Origin: Branchiostoma floridae
Lineage: Eukaryota > Chordata > Leptocardii > Amphioxiformes > Branchiostomatidae
Direction: 5' to 3'
Length of the DNA stretch: 64,000 nucleotides
Assembly (NCBI RefSeq): GCF_000003815.2
Contig: NC_049982.1
Location: forward strand, 19,220,473-19,284,472
Shown here: one piece after another, positions 34,901 through 44,666 of the stretch
Layout of the letters: each line of letters begins with the position of its first letter
Position numbering within the stretch: position 1 is the stretch's first letter
Notes under the pieces: generated by a model
Seen by the model: the letters and a program-made list of their open reading frames with translations, nothing else
What the model was told of the DNA's origin: nothing
Databases searched by the model: none
Translations under genes and position numbers: made by a program

Positions 34901-37900
34901 AAACGGCCGACAATAAAAACAATTGGCCTTCACTCCAAAATCAATGAGATCCCATCCACCTTTGTCCAAAGGTAGCATAACTGTCTGTCTAGAGACCAGT
35001 TCTGCACGAGAACTCCAGAAAAACTTAAAGACGGCTCTCGTAATGTCCTTGACGACTGACTCGGGAGGAGAAAATACAGGAGCAATATACCACAAAGTAG
35101 ATAAAGCAAGGTTATTAACGACGACAACCTTGCCAGCGAAGGATAAAGAGAAGCTGTCCCACCTTCGCAGAACCGCTTCAAACTTAGCTTGCCTCTCCCT
35201 CCAGTTGACTAAAGGCATATTAACACTTCCAAAAGTACCTCCCAATAAACGTATGGATACAGATGTCCATTTAAAATTCTTCGGACAATCGAGTCTTTTC
35301 CTCCAACTACCTAGCCAGAGACCCATACATTTGTCAAGATTTAAAAGAGACCCGGAACCTCTGTTATACATGTCAATAACAGCAAAGAGCCGGCGGATCG
35401 ACTCATCGGTTGTAACAATAGCCGAGTTATCGTCCGCATACTGCGAGATCTTAACTTCACGGCCACCAGGCAACCTGAGGCCGTGAATCGCAGCGTCGGC
35501 CCTTACTGTAGCGGCAAATGGCTCCAAAGAAATTGCGTATAGCAGGGGTGACATAGGGCACCCCTGCCGAACACCTCTTGAGAGAGAAAAAGAAGATGAT
35601 AGCGACCCATTGACGGAAACAGCACTGGTAATGTTGTGGTACAATATAGCAACCCATTTGCGAAAAACCGGGCCAAAACCCATCTTCGCAAGAGTCAAGT
35701 GAAGAAAATCAATATTCACTCTATCAAAGGCCTTGGCCTGATCCAGAGAAATGATCGCACAGTCAAAGTTATTCATATTAACATATGTAACGATATCTCT
35801 CATCAAAAGTAGGTTACATTGTATCGACCGGCCTGCAGCTGGTATACCGCATGTCTGGTCAGGACTGATGACCGAGGCGGCAACCATCTTAAGCCTATTG
35901 TTAAGAACCTTTGCAAGAATCTTATAATCGCAATTTAACAAAGAGACGGGGCGACGGTTCTTCGGGTCCAGAGGGTCCCCTTTTTTTGGAAGGAGAGTAA
36001 TAACACCAAAACTCTGGCTCTGAGAGAGCTCGCCAGACGAAAAAACTTCCTCAAAAACTGAGAGGAGATCCCCGGCAATGACGTCCCAGAAAGCGACATA
36101 AAATTCCTTCGGGAGACCGTCACTGCCAGGGGACTTATTATTCTCCATACTGCGCAATGCAGCCCAAAGCTCATCCAATGAAAGAGGACCTTCTAATGAA
36201 GAGACTTCATCAGGATCCAAAGACCCTTCTAAATTGTTACAAAGGTTATTCGCCTCACACTTATCAATAGGCTCAGCACTAAAAAGGTCTTCATAAAATA
36301 GCTTAAAAACATCTAAAATCTCCTCGTCATCTTGGACAACACGTCCAGTAGAATCTCTGACCGAAGAAATGCGTCGCTGCCTACTTCGGGAAGAGGCCTG
36401 GCTTACAAAATACGAGGTACATTTTTCCCCCTCGACAAATTGCTTGACTCTGGACCGAACAAAAGCACCGCGAGCCTCCTCAGCGGACAACTCGGACAAG
36501 GAAGACTTAGTACATTCATACCTAAATGACACGTCGAATGAGTTTGGTCCCAGAGACTGAACAGCCTGAATGCTGCTCATGGGAGCCGAAACCTCGCTCA
36601 GCAAAGTAAACACTTGTTCATACGTTAACCGATCACGGTACACGGCAACTTTTATTGAAAGAGGACGCTTCATAATGCAGCTTTAACTAGAACCAAATAA
36701 AACTAAAAAGGAACCAAAATATGAGCAGACAGAGCTGCCAGAGACCCTGAAAAACACTACCTGTAAATCAGACAGCCTCCACGGACTCCACGGGCAGCAA
36801 GGGTTGAAAACGTAACGTAACTGAAGGCGTGTAACCAAACTGACACGCTTAAAGAACAACCAAGTACGAACCAATAAACTAGGCAGCCTCTCCGGGCGCT
36901 ACTGGTTCTCAAACTAAATTGCTAAATTTGCCAAGGAGCAAGCCCAAGTGGAAATTTCCACTCAGACAAAATGGACACCACTGTCTGTCTCAACCCTTGA
37001 AATGCAAAACAGAGCAGCGTCCTACAATGGATGACCTCTGCCCCCTCTCAGCCCAGTCTATATAATGGGCGGGGGACAGCAGAAACTACAATGCTGCAGC
37101 TAGATTTTGCAGATGCGAAACAGGGCGAACGCCCCACAATGGATGGACCACCTCTGCCCCTCTCAGCCCAGTCAACGCAATGGGCGGGGGGCAGAAGTAA
37201 ACCACAATGCTGCAACTAGATTCTGCAGTTTTAGATCAACTCATTAAAGCCCAGAGTTCAACCGACTTGCAAACCATTAGATCAACTCAATAAGTCCAGA
37301 GTTCAACCGACTTGCAAACCAATAGATCAACTCATCAAAGCCCAGAGTTCGACCGACTTTCGAACCACAAACTTACGGGCAAAAACACATTGTCACAATG
37401 ACGTCCTTTTTGGTTTGGGTCAAAACAAAACTTGATAAAAATTTGACGTGACCAATTTTGCGGGACTGTCCGAAACGGAATAACATTCAAAACAGGTAAA
37501 CTTGTACCCAGGCAGGGTGCATCAAACACTGGGGAGAACCAAGGGTTGCGAGCCCTCCTGCCACCAAGTTCACCAAATCAAATATAAACTGAAACTTAAT
37601 AATATATAACTTGATGTCCCATGAACATGTACAGACAAAGACTTTTCCACTAGTCTTAATTATATACCCCCTACTGTTTGCATATCCAGAACAAAGTGGA
37701 GACCAGAACGAAACTCGCTGAGCTATCATAACACCACAATGCGAACCCTTCCCAGGCCGGAACAAACATACTGTAAACACTGAGATATACTCAACGATAA
37801 TCTCTCATCCGTCAAGCTAATTCGCCCAAATGGATGACCACACTGATTAGCCAAAGTCAACCGGACAGATGTTTCGTTTTTGTTTCAAACCAATCAATAT

Positions 37901-39333
37901 CGCCATTTCCAACCAGCAAATGAGCAAAACACAACGACTGATCCACAATCACATGAACTATTCAAGATGGTGACCTAATCCACCCAGAAGGAAATCCACA
38001 TGACTGCCACTATCTCCTCCATACCAACAAACAGGTCGTCCCAAAGTTCAAGACAAGCAAGCACATCAAACTCGGCGAAGAGAGAGCAGCTCCAACTAGT
38101 CAAGAACATTAAATCCTTGATAGTAGATCCTTGGATCACCCAACGTCCTTGGATCGACTAGGTCAAGCCCAAGGCTTCACTTGGTAAGAAAACCCAAGAC
38201 AAGCCAGAAGAAACTAATCAGCGGAAACAAAGCGATGTGATGTGATGGTCCATGGCGAATGGCCCCAGGACCAAACCTGGGCGAGCCCACAGGCTCCCCT
38301 GTAGGGAAAGCAAGATCTCCAAAAGAAACCAACAATCAAAACAATTCCAGAACAACATCACTGTGCGATCAACTACTCAACAACATATGACCTACGTTCC
38401 ACAGACATTGTACACATCTTCACGCCTCGGAAAACCCTCATTGGCATGAATGACGCACAACAACATCCTCCCGTAAAGCCACAGGTGCAAGACCAGAGTC
38501 TTAGTCAAGAATGACCGAGAGATGATCACAGTAAGCACAAGCCTTTGCGCAGAGCTGACACCTTTTCCCAAAAAAGGCTGCCATACCAAAACAAGCATGG
38601 AATGACACTTGTCACAATGACGTCCCACGCCAACGCGATCAACGTGCCATCTCTGCCGAGTTTCATGGCTTAGTTAGACAATGGTACATTCCAGGCGAGT
38701 ATTAAAACTCTCTTCTAGACGCATGTTACTGTATGTGGTCCAGCGTAATAAATCTACGCTTTAACTCACCATGTTTAGATAAAGATATATCACAAATTGC
38801 ATCAGAAGGAACTTATTTTGTAATGAAAAATAATGCATATTCATTGTGGGTCAAAAAGTTTTACACAACCTGTTTAATGTGCCAATAATTCATGTGACAT
38901 AAATTATGATAATGAGGTAAATTTCCAATATCCACTTTTGCTGCATTTCCTACTGAAGTCGCTAGGTGTCGCTCTCAGCAGTTCAGTCATAAAATACGCG
39001 GCAATGCACAGCTTTTCTTAAAAGATTTCTTGTTTCATTGGTCGGCTGTTGTTGTGTGTCGGTTCGAATAAAGTTCCTAAACGGGGAACATGCGGCTCCA
39101 GCGTCTTTTCTGAAGATATGGCGTAAGTGTGAACGGTTGGCTGAGGTCTCCTTCTCCACATATATCGGCTGTTTTCTTAAGTTACAATTTGTCATGAAAT
39201 ATAAGTGTATTCAAAGCTAGTTACTTCAACAGTGTTGACCTGCTGTTTTACAGATAATGGCGCTGTCCGCCACTGGAGCTTGCTGCCGCTAGGGGGCGTG
39301 GCTGTGACGCTTCTCATACTCAACATGCCATAA
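28676..39333 (+). CDS. CAP/SCP-domain secreted protein with hydrophobic C-terminus
   Basis: Eight coding exons: 28676-28828, 30882-31009, 31756-31861, 32223-32332, 32481-32572, 32892-32945, 33075-33110 and 39254-39333. All phases close to give 252 residues. A signal peptide ([19 protein letters not shown]) precedes a CAP domain: AHNNYRK, the GENIY motif, CAP1 (GHYTQVVWATS) and CAP2 ([12 protein letters not shown]). A short cysteine-rich hinge ([16 protein letters not shown]) follows, then a Gly/Thr/Asn linker. It ends in [19 protein letters not shown], a hydrophobic tail suggesting a GPI-anchor signal or membrane tether. It is related to the CRISP/GLIPR1/PR-1 group of extracellular proteins; the biochemical role is unknown. 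The last intron contains a LINE. AATAAA lies at 39652. Exon joins are inferred from sequence only. Confidence 0.85.
30316..30430. repeat. (TA)n microsatellite in CAP intron 1
   Basis: Two TA runs separated by a short GATTTATCACA segment. Confidence 0.97.
31910..32170. repeat. (GT)n microsatellite in CAP intron 3
   Basis: A long, interrupted GT run grading into CT- and GC-containing variants. Frames on both strands here encode only Cys/Val or His/Thr simple repeats. Confidence 0.97.
34052..36673 (-). CDS. LINE protein: ORF1 N-terminus joined to ORF2 reverse transcriptase
   Basis: 873 residues from a true ATG (36673). The first about 52 residues ([20 protein letters not shown] to about FDVSFR) look like the start of an ORF1 nucleic-acid-binding protein. 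The frame then passes directly into the linker before a reverse transcriptase ([20 protein letters not shown]). RT motifs are present: [62 protein letters not shown] and the active site [10 protein letters not shown]-terminal Cys/His stretch (CPRRNC...THAIWSC) is typical of L1/Tx1-type ORF2. The APE endonuclease that should precede the RT is missing. An in-frame deletion best explains this. Such a copy should be unable to make its own target nick. Confidence 0.88.
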   Translation of the reverse strand: MKRPLSIKVAVYRDRLTYEQVFTLLSEVSAPMSSIQAVQSLGPNSFDVSFRYECTKSSLSELSAEEARGAFVRSRVKQFVEGEKCTSYFVSQASSRSRQRRISSVRDSTGRVVQDDEEILDVFKLFYEDLFSAEPIDKCEANNLCNNLEGSLDPDEVSSLEGPLSLDELWAALRSMENNKSPGSDGLPKEFYVAFWDVIAGDLLSVFEEVFSSGELSQSQSFGVITLLPKKGDPLDPKNRRPVSLLNCDYKILAKVLNNRLKMVAASVISPDQTCGIPAAGRSIQCNLLLMRDIVTYVNMNNFDCAIISLDQAKAFDRVNIDFLHLTLAKMGFGPVFRKWVAILYHNITSAVSVNGSLSSSFSLSRGVRQGCPMSPLLYAISLEPFAATVRADAAIHGLRLPGGREVKISQYADDNSAIVTTDESIRRLFAVIDMYNRGSGSLLNLDKCMGLWLGSWRKRLDCPKNFKWTSVSIRLLGGTFGSVNMPLVNWRERQAKFEAVLRRWDSFSLSFAGKVVVVNNLALSTLWYIAPVFSPPESVVKDITRAVFKFFWSSRAELVSRQTVMLPLDKGGWDLIDFGVKANCFYCRPFTNILDRPDLPWVQLAKYWLGFFARRFEPSSWSNSSPHSPEAPPHYSLMRKLTLEFVNASASKTWDKICTVQSLYKAAILARSHTPSACFLERGVDWSLVFSTVHNTLLENNLKELSWKVAHGALKTNYLTCSIWHRTPSPLCPRRNCRATETVTHAIWSCGEVLLTWTWVEGFIRRWVVSSFRVSRAVALYGVMSSTLKKCKRDVCTYILAVARSKIWWSRCQALFDNNFVSHIELVSLIKEALRFKLKMEFVRLGSESFLAEWCQSVRWASVRTGVLVLRF
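37010..37215. repeat. ~120-bp tandem repeat, two copies, in the LINE leader
   Basis: Two copies of a unit with a CCTCTGCCCC...CTCAGCCCAGTC...AATGGGCGGGGG core, each followed by an ACAATGCTGCA(G/A)CTAGATT segment. They probably act as promoter monomers of the element's 5' UTR. Confidence 0.8.
37228..37370. repeat. ~55-bp tandem repeat, about three copies, in the LINE leader
   Basis: Three copies of a unit starting TAGATCAACTCA and including CCAGAGTTCAACCGACTT lie just upstream of the first two-copy repeat in the element's own orientation. Confidence 0.85.
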
Positions 39334-40024
39334 ATATAAAGGAAGACGTATATTCCATTTTATGTGTGACCACACATTGCACAAAGAAGAGAGTCACATA
39401 TCCCCATTATCTCATAGCATGGAGATCTCTTTCATTATTAAACCGTAGCGTATAGATTGTTAAATTGTAACACGACAACGGTCTATAGCTAGTAGCAAAG
39501 TTAGGCAAGCCATAAAGTGGGAACAATAGGAATTATATGAGATAATGAACGATATAATAGCGCGTGAGGTCATTTGATAAGCTACTTCTTCACATGACGT
39601 CGTTGCTGTTTACAGAAGCTAAAGGTAGAAATACTGTATGTTAAGTTTGGAAATAAAGACATTTGACTCAAAATTGACTGTGCAGAAAGCCAATCTATGA
39701 TGAAGAGCAACAATATACTTTTATGGGTGTGTGGATGTAAAGTTTAATGGATGGATGGATGGACAGTAGGACAGACGGATGAATATGAATCAAAAGAGGT
39801 ATAGCCCGCTTCCTCCATTCCAAGGCCACAACCGCACGTAAAATGCCTGGGAATAACGTTGATAGTCCAAATGCCAGTGCAAGCATGTTGTAAGTTCCTA
39901 TTCATTCAAAATTCGCGCCATCTACTTATGCATCATGGGATAGCAAAACACGGAAGTGGGTGGGTGACAATTTCTGTCAGACAACTTGTCAGCCGTCCCA
40001 AGTCCCAAACCCGATCTGTGGAAA
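39334..40024. other. CAP 3' UTR and the next promoter region
   Basis: Holds the CAP 3' UTR (candidate AATAAA at 39652-39657), a short (GGAT)n tract near 39750, and the upstream region of the next gene. No TATA box is obvious before 40025. Confidence 0.5.
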
Positions 40025-43000
40025 ATGCCTCGTAACGAAGAGACCACAGAGCCGGAATATGTCTACGAAAAGGTATCAGACAGTTTCCACAGTCTTCAGA
40101 AGAAGGGGAAAGACTGGGGGCTCTCTGACGAAGTCATCGAAAAGTGCATCCGCCAAGCCCTGGAGTCCGGCGGCAGCAGTGGGGAGGGGGGCCGTCCTGC
40201 TAGATCGTGCCAGTGTTTGGTGACGTTCCTGAAAGTTGTGATCCTGATCGGGTTTGTTCTCTCGGTGGGGACGGTGTTCGCGACGTACCACGACCCGACA
40301 GCCAGGCTGCTGTCCAAGCACACCCAGGCCTGGGCCTACCCCATCCTGAGGGCCACTAGGATCCTCACTCTCCCTCTCACCAAGTGGTTCAACCTACAGG
40401 GTGAGTTCATCAAAGGTCACAATCTTCCCCACCAACCTAGTTTTTTCATGGCAAGAACATGTATTATGTTAAACTAACTTATTTAAAGAGCACAGGAGCA
40501 GTATGAAGTACTTTGGTTCTTGTCATTTTCAACCACTGTAGAATATGGAGGCACAACAATTCTTAGATTCAGAAAACAGAAGATATGTTGACACAGGTTA
40601 AATGCTGTTATTAGGTTTAATCAACCTACAGAATGTTATCCTACATCCTACATGTGTGCGGGTCTGGGAACTGGGTGATTTACATTATGGTAACATTGGC
40701 TAATTTTTTCTGCCAGAAAAGTGCCCTATTTCATATTGAAATTGCATAATTTGTGCCAACTGCAAAAATAGTGCTATATGTTAAACACTCATTTCCTTGC
40801 TATAATGACTACATTTGTGGTGCTTGGAATGGTTGAAAAGTTTACTCTCCAAACAGAGGTTAAGTGGGCAAATTGTTACATTTTAACATATGATTATTAG
40901 TTGTCAAAAAATTTACCATTGAATTCATTGTCTCCACAACCAAAGCAGGAGGCTGCCCAGCAAGCAATTGTAGATTGACTTGTCCAAACTGTAAATTTGG
41001 GCATTAAATTTGTAGTAGCATATGCAGTATATACATATATTCAAATCAAACTAATAGTACTGCCTTACACATTTGATGATATGAGCTTAAAATCAGTTAT
41101 TTGTCCATTTTTTCTGAAGCTTTCTATGAAAAGGAATGCCTGGTGCCTAACTTCCTCAAGCCTGACGAACAACCAAACTGCTGGCAGTACAAGAAGGTGA
41201 AAGGAGTGCCCTCTATCAGACGTGCCAAGAACTTCACCAATGCCTACTATGGCACAGCAAGACCTGTCATTATCAAGGTACACAGACAGCAATGGCATTT
41301 CAGAAGGTCGCTGGGTTTTAGGGAACCAAGGCCTGCATTATGGCCATGTTTCTCAATCCCATGTTATTTTCCCTGACATGTGATATATCATATATAAGCC
41401 ATGTACAGAAAGATTCCACTACCAGACCAGTGTTATAACCAGTAGTAGAGTTGGCTTTTAGACTAAAGTAGACATTTGCTATATCATTTTACACTGTTTT
41501 TACCCCTTTCGTGTTAGATGCAATCAGCCCATGGGCAAGAATTTGCAATAAAACTTACTTACTGTGAGGATTTTGTAAGGTTGATCCTGACGACTCTTAA
41601 GAAATTTTGACAATAGTTCCCAGATGATTTTACATCACTTGCAAGATGCCTCAGGCATTTTATAACTCTCTTGTAACCTTTCATCTACACAGGATGCTCA
41701 GGAGAAAGAAGTGGATTTTTCTGTCCTCCAGTCTGTCTACAAGCAGCACAAAGCCAGCCTGGACAGTGGAGTGTACGACTTTCAGTCCTCCAACCCACAC
41801 ATACAGACTCTGGCAGATGTCTTCAGCATACAGACACCAGAGGACATACCTGACAACACCAGCATTATGTGGTACATCAATAGACTTAAAGTTTGTGGAT
41901 TATCTCCGAGCAGGTGTAGAAAGAAAAAATTACAATATATATATTTCTCCCAATTCTTGCAGCATTGGGGCCCATGGATACTGTCTTGGCGCATGGGTAT
42001 TGTCTTGGCGCATGGGTATTGTCTTGGCGCATGGGTATCATCTTGGCGCATGGGTATTGTCTTGGCCCATGGATACATTTGAATAGGACCATGACTCCTT
42101 TCCTAAGCTAAAGTGACTCCTTTTCGGAGCTGAATCATAAAAAAAAATGATAAATTCCACTTGCAAGTCACTTTTTACTTGAGGCATTGATACAAGTAGG
42201 CATGGTTTACAGAGAGGTAATGTAAGTAATGTTTCCCTTCACCCCAGGATGAGTAGAAAGGTGGTAGCTGGCAGCGTGATCAGGAAACTGTTCCCGCGAC
42301 CCTACATCATCGAGCCTGAGTCGGAGGTCGGACTAGCCAAATACATCTTCATCGATGCACCGGGAGCGCCTGTAAGGAACGCTGCCAAAGACATGGTGAG
42401 GACCAATGTCATATATATATTCCACCCAAATATGTACATGGGTAACTGTAAACCTTAAAGTTTTACAGTGGTTTTATTTTTACTGTGAACACTTCCACCC
42501 AAATGCATTTGCAATATATATTACTGTACTACATGGTTGCTTAAACCGCAAATAAAAACACAGCAAAAATCTCTTTCCTCCTGTTGTGATATAAAACCAG
42601 TGCTAATGTAAATGAGTTTACAGTAGCATGTTTGTTGTCCTGTACCCAGGGTAGTCCAGACTATCCCAACACCTGGCTGACCCAGGGGGCCGGCACCAGG
42701 GAGGTGTGGCTGAAACCTGTTGCCGACTGCGCCCAGAAACAAGATGAGATAATCGTCATCCTGTACCCTAGAGATGTCTGTAAGTATGGAGCAACTGTGC
42801 CCTGATATCTTAGGATGTCCCCTGTGTATTATACAGGAAAGCATGCTAAAACACACCTACACATATAAGCTTTCCATTCACCCCACACAAAGGGAAAGGG
42901 TATCATCATATGTTGCTATTTACCTCTGTTGTTAGGTTTTCATTCATCTACTAAAGCAACTAATTTAGAATGGACTTAAGATCAATCAGGAACAATTCCC

Positions 43001-43430
43001 ATGGGCTGAGGTACAGGAACCAGCCTTTACTAGTTCAGGCATGGTAGAGTTATTCAAAATCAAAGGGCATTACAAGCTATCAAGCATTTTAAGTTGATTA
43101 AATAACTTTAACTACAATAAATGTTTCTGACAAATTTGTGTCTGTAAGTCTGATTCATTGCAAGTGAAGCATAAAGAGAGTGAATATACATTTCATACAT
43201 ATGTAGTCAGGTTACAGGCCTTAGACCACCACTAATGAAAACATCAAATTATCACATAACCATTTCCTTCAGAATTAATTATACTTAGCTTTATGTTACT
43301 CCTAAAGCTCTGTAGGATAACCGGCATCTCCCCTTTCCTTACAGTGTACTACAACCAGTACTACTGGCAGCCCGAGTTCCACCATCATGGAGACAACATC
43401 AGCATCACCTTTAGCGGCTCCTTCTTCTGA
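40025..43430 (+). CDS. C6orf89 (bombesin receptor-activated protein)-like membrane protein
   Basis: Six exons: 40025-40400, 41120-41277, 41693-41913, 42248-42395, 42650-42779 and 43345-43430. Phases close to 372 residues. The N-terminal YEKVSDSFHSLQKKGKDWGLSDEVIEKCIRQALE region resembles the matching segment of vertebrate C6orf89 (BRAP). A single membrane helix spans about 64-87 (LVTFLKVVILIGFVL...), followed by a long domain ending REVWLKPVADCAQ, YYNQYYWQPEF and SGSFF. Vertebrate C6orf89 is a small type II membrane protein of similar length, reported in Golgi and cytoplasm, with a poorly defined role. Similarity is clear at the N-terminus and looser in the middle. The start was chosen as the first in-frame ATG. 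AATAAA lies at 43449. Confidence 0.75.
41971..42075. repeat. 19-bp minisatellite next to a splice donor
   Basis: About five copies of TGTCTTGGCGCATGGGTAT, starting about 60 bp after the exon 3 donor (41914) in the C6orf89-like gene. Confidence 0.93.
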
Positions 43431-43454
43431 AAATGATGAAGAAAAAGAAATAAA

Positions 43455-44666
43455 TGTGTCTGTAGTACAACATAAATCTATGCAAAATATAAACAAGCCA
43501 TTTTTGCTTCTGTGTAGTATGTTTTTTTGGGACAAGGTGTGCAAAGCTAGGCTCTTATAAACGTAGATGTCTTATTGGATTAAGGTAATATATCAGGTAC
43601 CAGCTTTTTTTTCTTATCAGTGACACCTTTATGGTGACAATTATGCCTCAATCATTTAAGGTATCTTAGAGCAGATATGTGTAGTTTAAGATACTGTAGA
43701 GAAGCCTCGTGTAGATGGAGGATGAACAATAGAGAATTACTTAAGTTAAAACAACTGGTTTGATTTTGTAAATGGTCAGAAGTTTCAGATAGCACTCACT
43801 ATCAATCAGTTACTGACTCGTTGATGAAAGACCATCGGTATCCCTGAGCTGTTTACAGAATCCATCCAGTTGCATGAGTAGCTTTTATATCATTCGTCTT
43901 ATTACCTGAATGCCTTTAAATCGTCATCAATATTTCAAGCAAATTCAAGGGAAGGGTTAACGATGAGGAAGGGGGTGTTGTTAGGGGTAGTGCTGCACCT
44001 GTCAGATATCGTTTTTTTTTTCAATGTTGGCTTCAATAGTCATCTATTTATGCTTTTCAAGCTTTGCTTATTTTGGAACAATGAGTGGAACATGTGTATG
44101 GATAACATTTTTTCTACATTCATGAAATAAAAGATGAATTTCATTGACACAATTTTGTCTTGTCTGCTGTCCTTGACATGTAAAAATATGCAATGATTGT
44201 AAGTTTGGGTCTCAACCAATGGTTGGCACATGATTGTTGATCTGTCCATGGTGCGATTACATAAACTACTGCAAGGCAATGTCTCATTATAATATTGATT
44301 ATGATACATAGTCCAAAAACTTTTGTATGTTGTATCCACTCACCCAACAACAGCGGAGAGAAGTCTACACATTTTGAAGAATTATCAGCATTAACCAATA
44401 GAAGGTACATGTAATCTGGATAACACACCCATCAGGAGAGTGATACATATTTTGATATAGTCCTCGATTAACAAGTGCTTAGTTTCCAGGACAAGAGTTC
44501 CTGCACTTAGTTTCCTAGTGATTCGTGTCGTCATTTTATCTTGGTTGAGAATAACATAGTGGTTTAAAGCACATTGCACGAGCAGGACTTTGTACACACC
44601 AGACTGTATTTCATACACAGTTTATAGGTTGTTTGCTAGAAAAGCTCATGTCTCCCCAGTCAAGAA
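43455..44666. other. Intergenic stretch before the NOX gene
   Basis: No exon could be supported. In particular no EF-hand coding exon was seen. A CTCCCCAG acceptor ends at 44659, just 7 bp before the NOX ATG, so an upstream non-coding or coding exon remains possible. Confidence 0.6.

Larger units (their letters stand above)
33620..38640 (-). mobile_element. Rearranged Tx1-like LINE in the last CAP intron
   Basis: Found by comparison with the LINE-free intron copy at 25192-25763: intron similarity stops near 33615 and resumes near 39000-39035. The minus-strand element has a long 5' leader with tandem repeats (about 37010-37370), one open frame (36673-34052) and a 3' region down to about 33630. 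The protein resembles Tx1/L1-clade reverse transcriptases. No endonuclease domain was found. The exact edges are not fixed. Confidence 0.75.

Noticed and set aside
39986-40024. Earlier start for the C6orf89-like protein
   Set aside because: The apparent start codon at 39986 is TTG. The first real ATG in frame is 40025.
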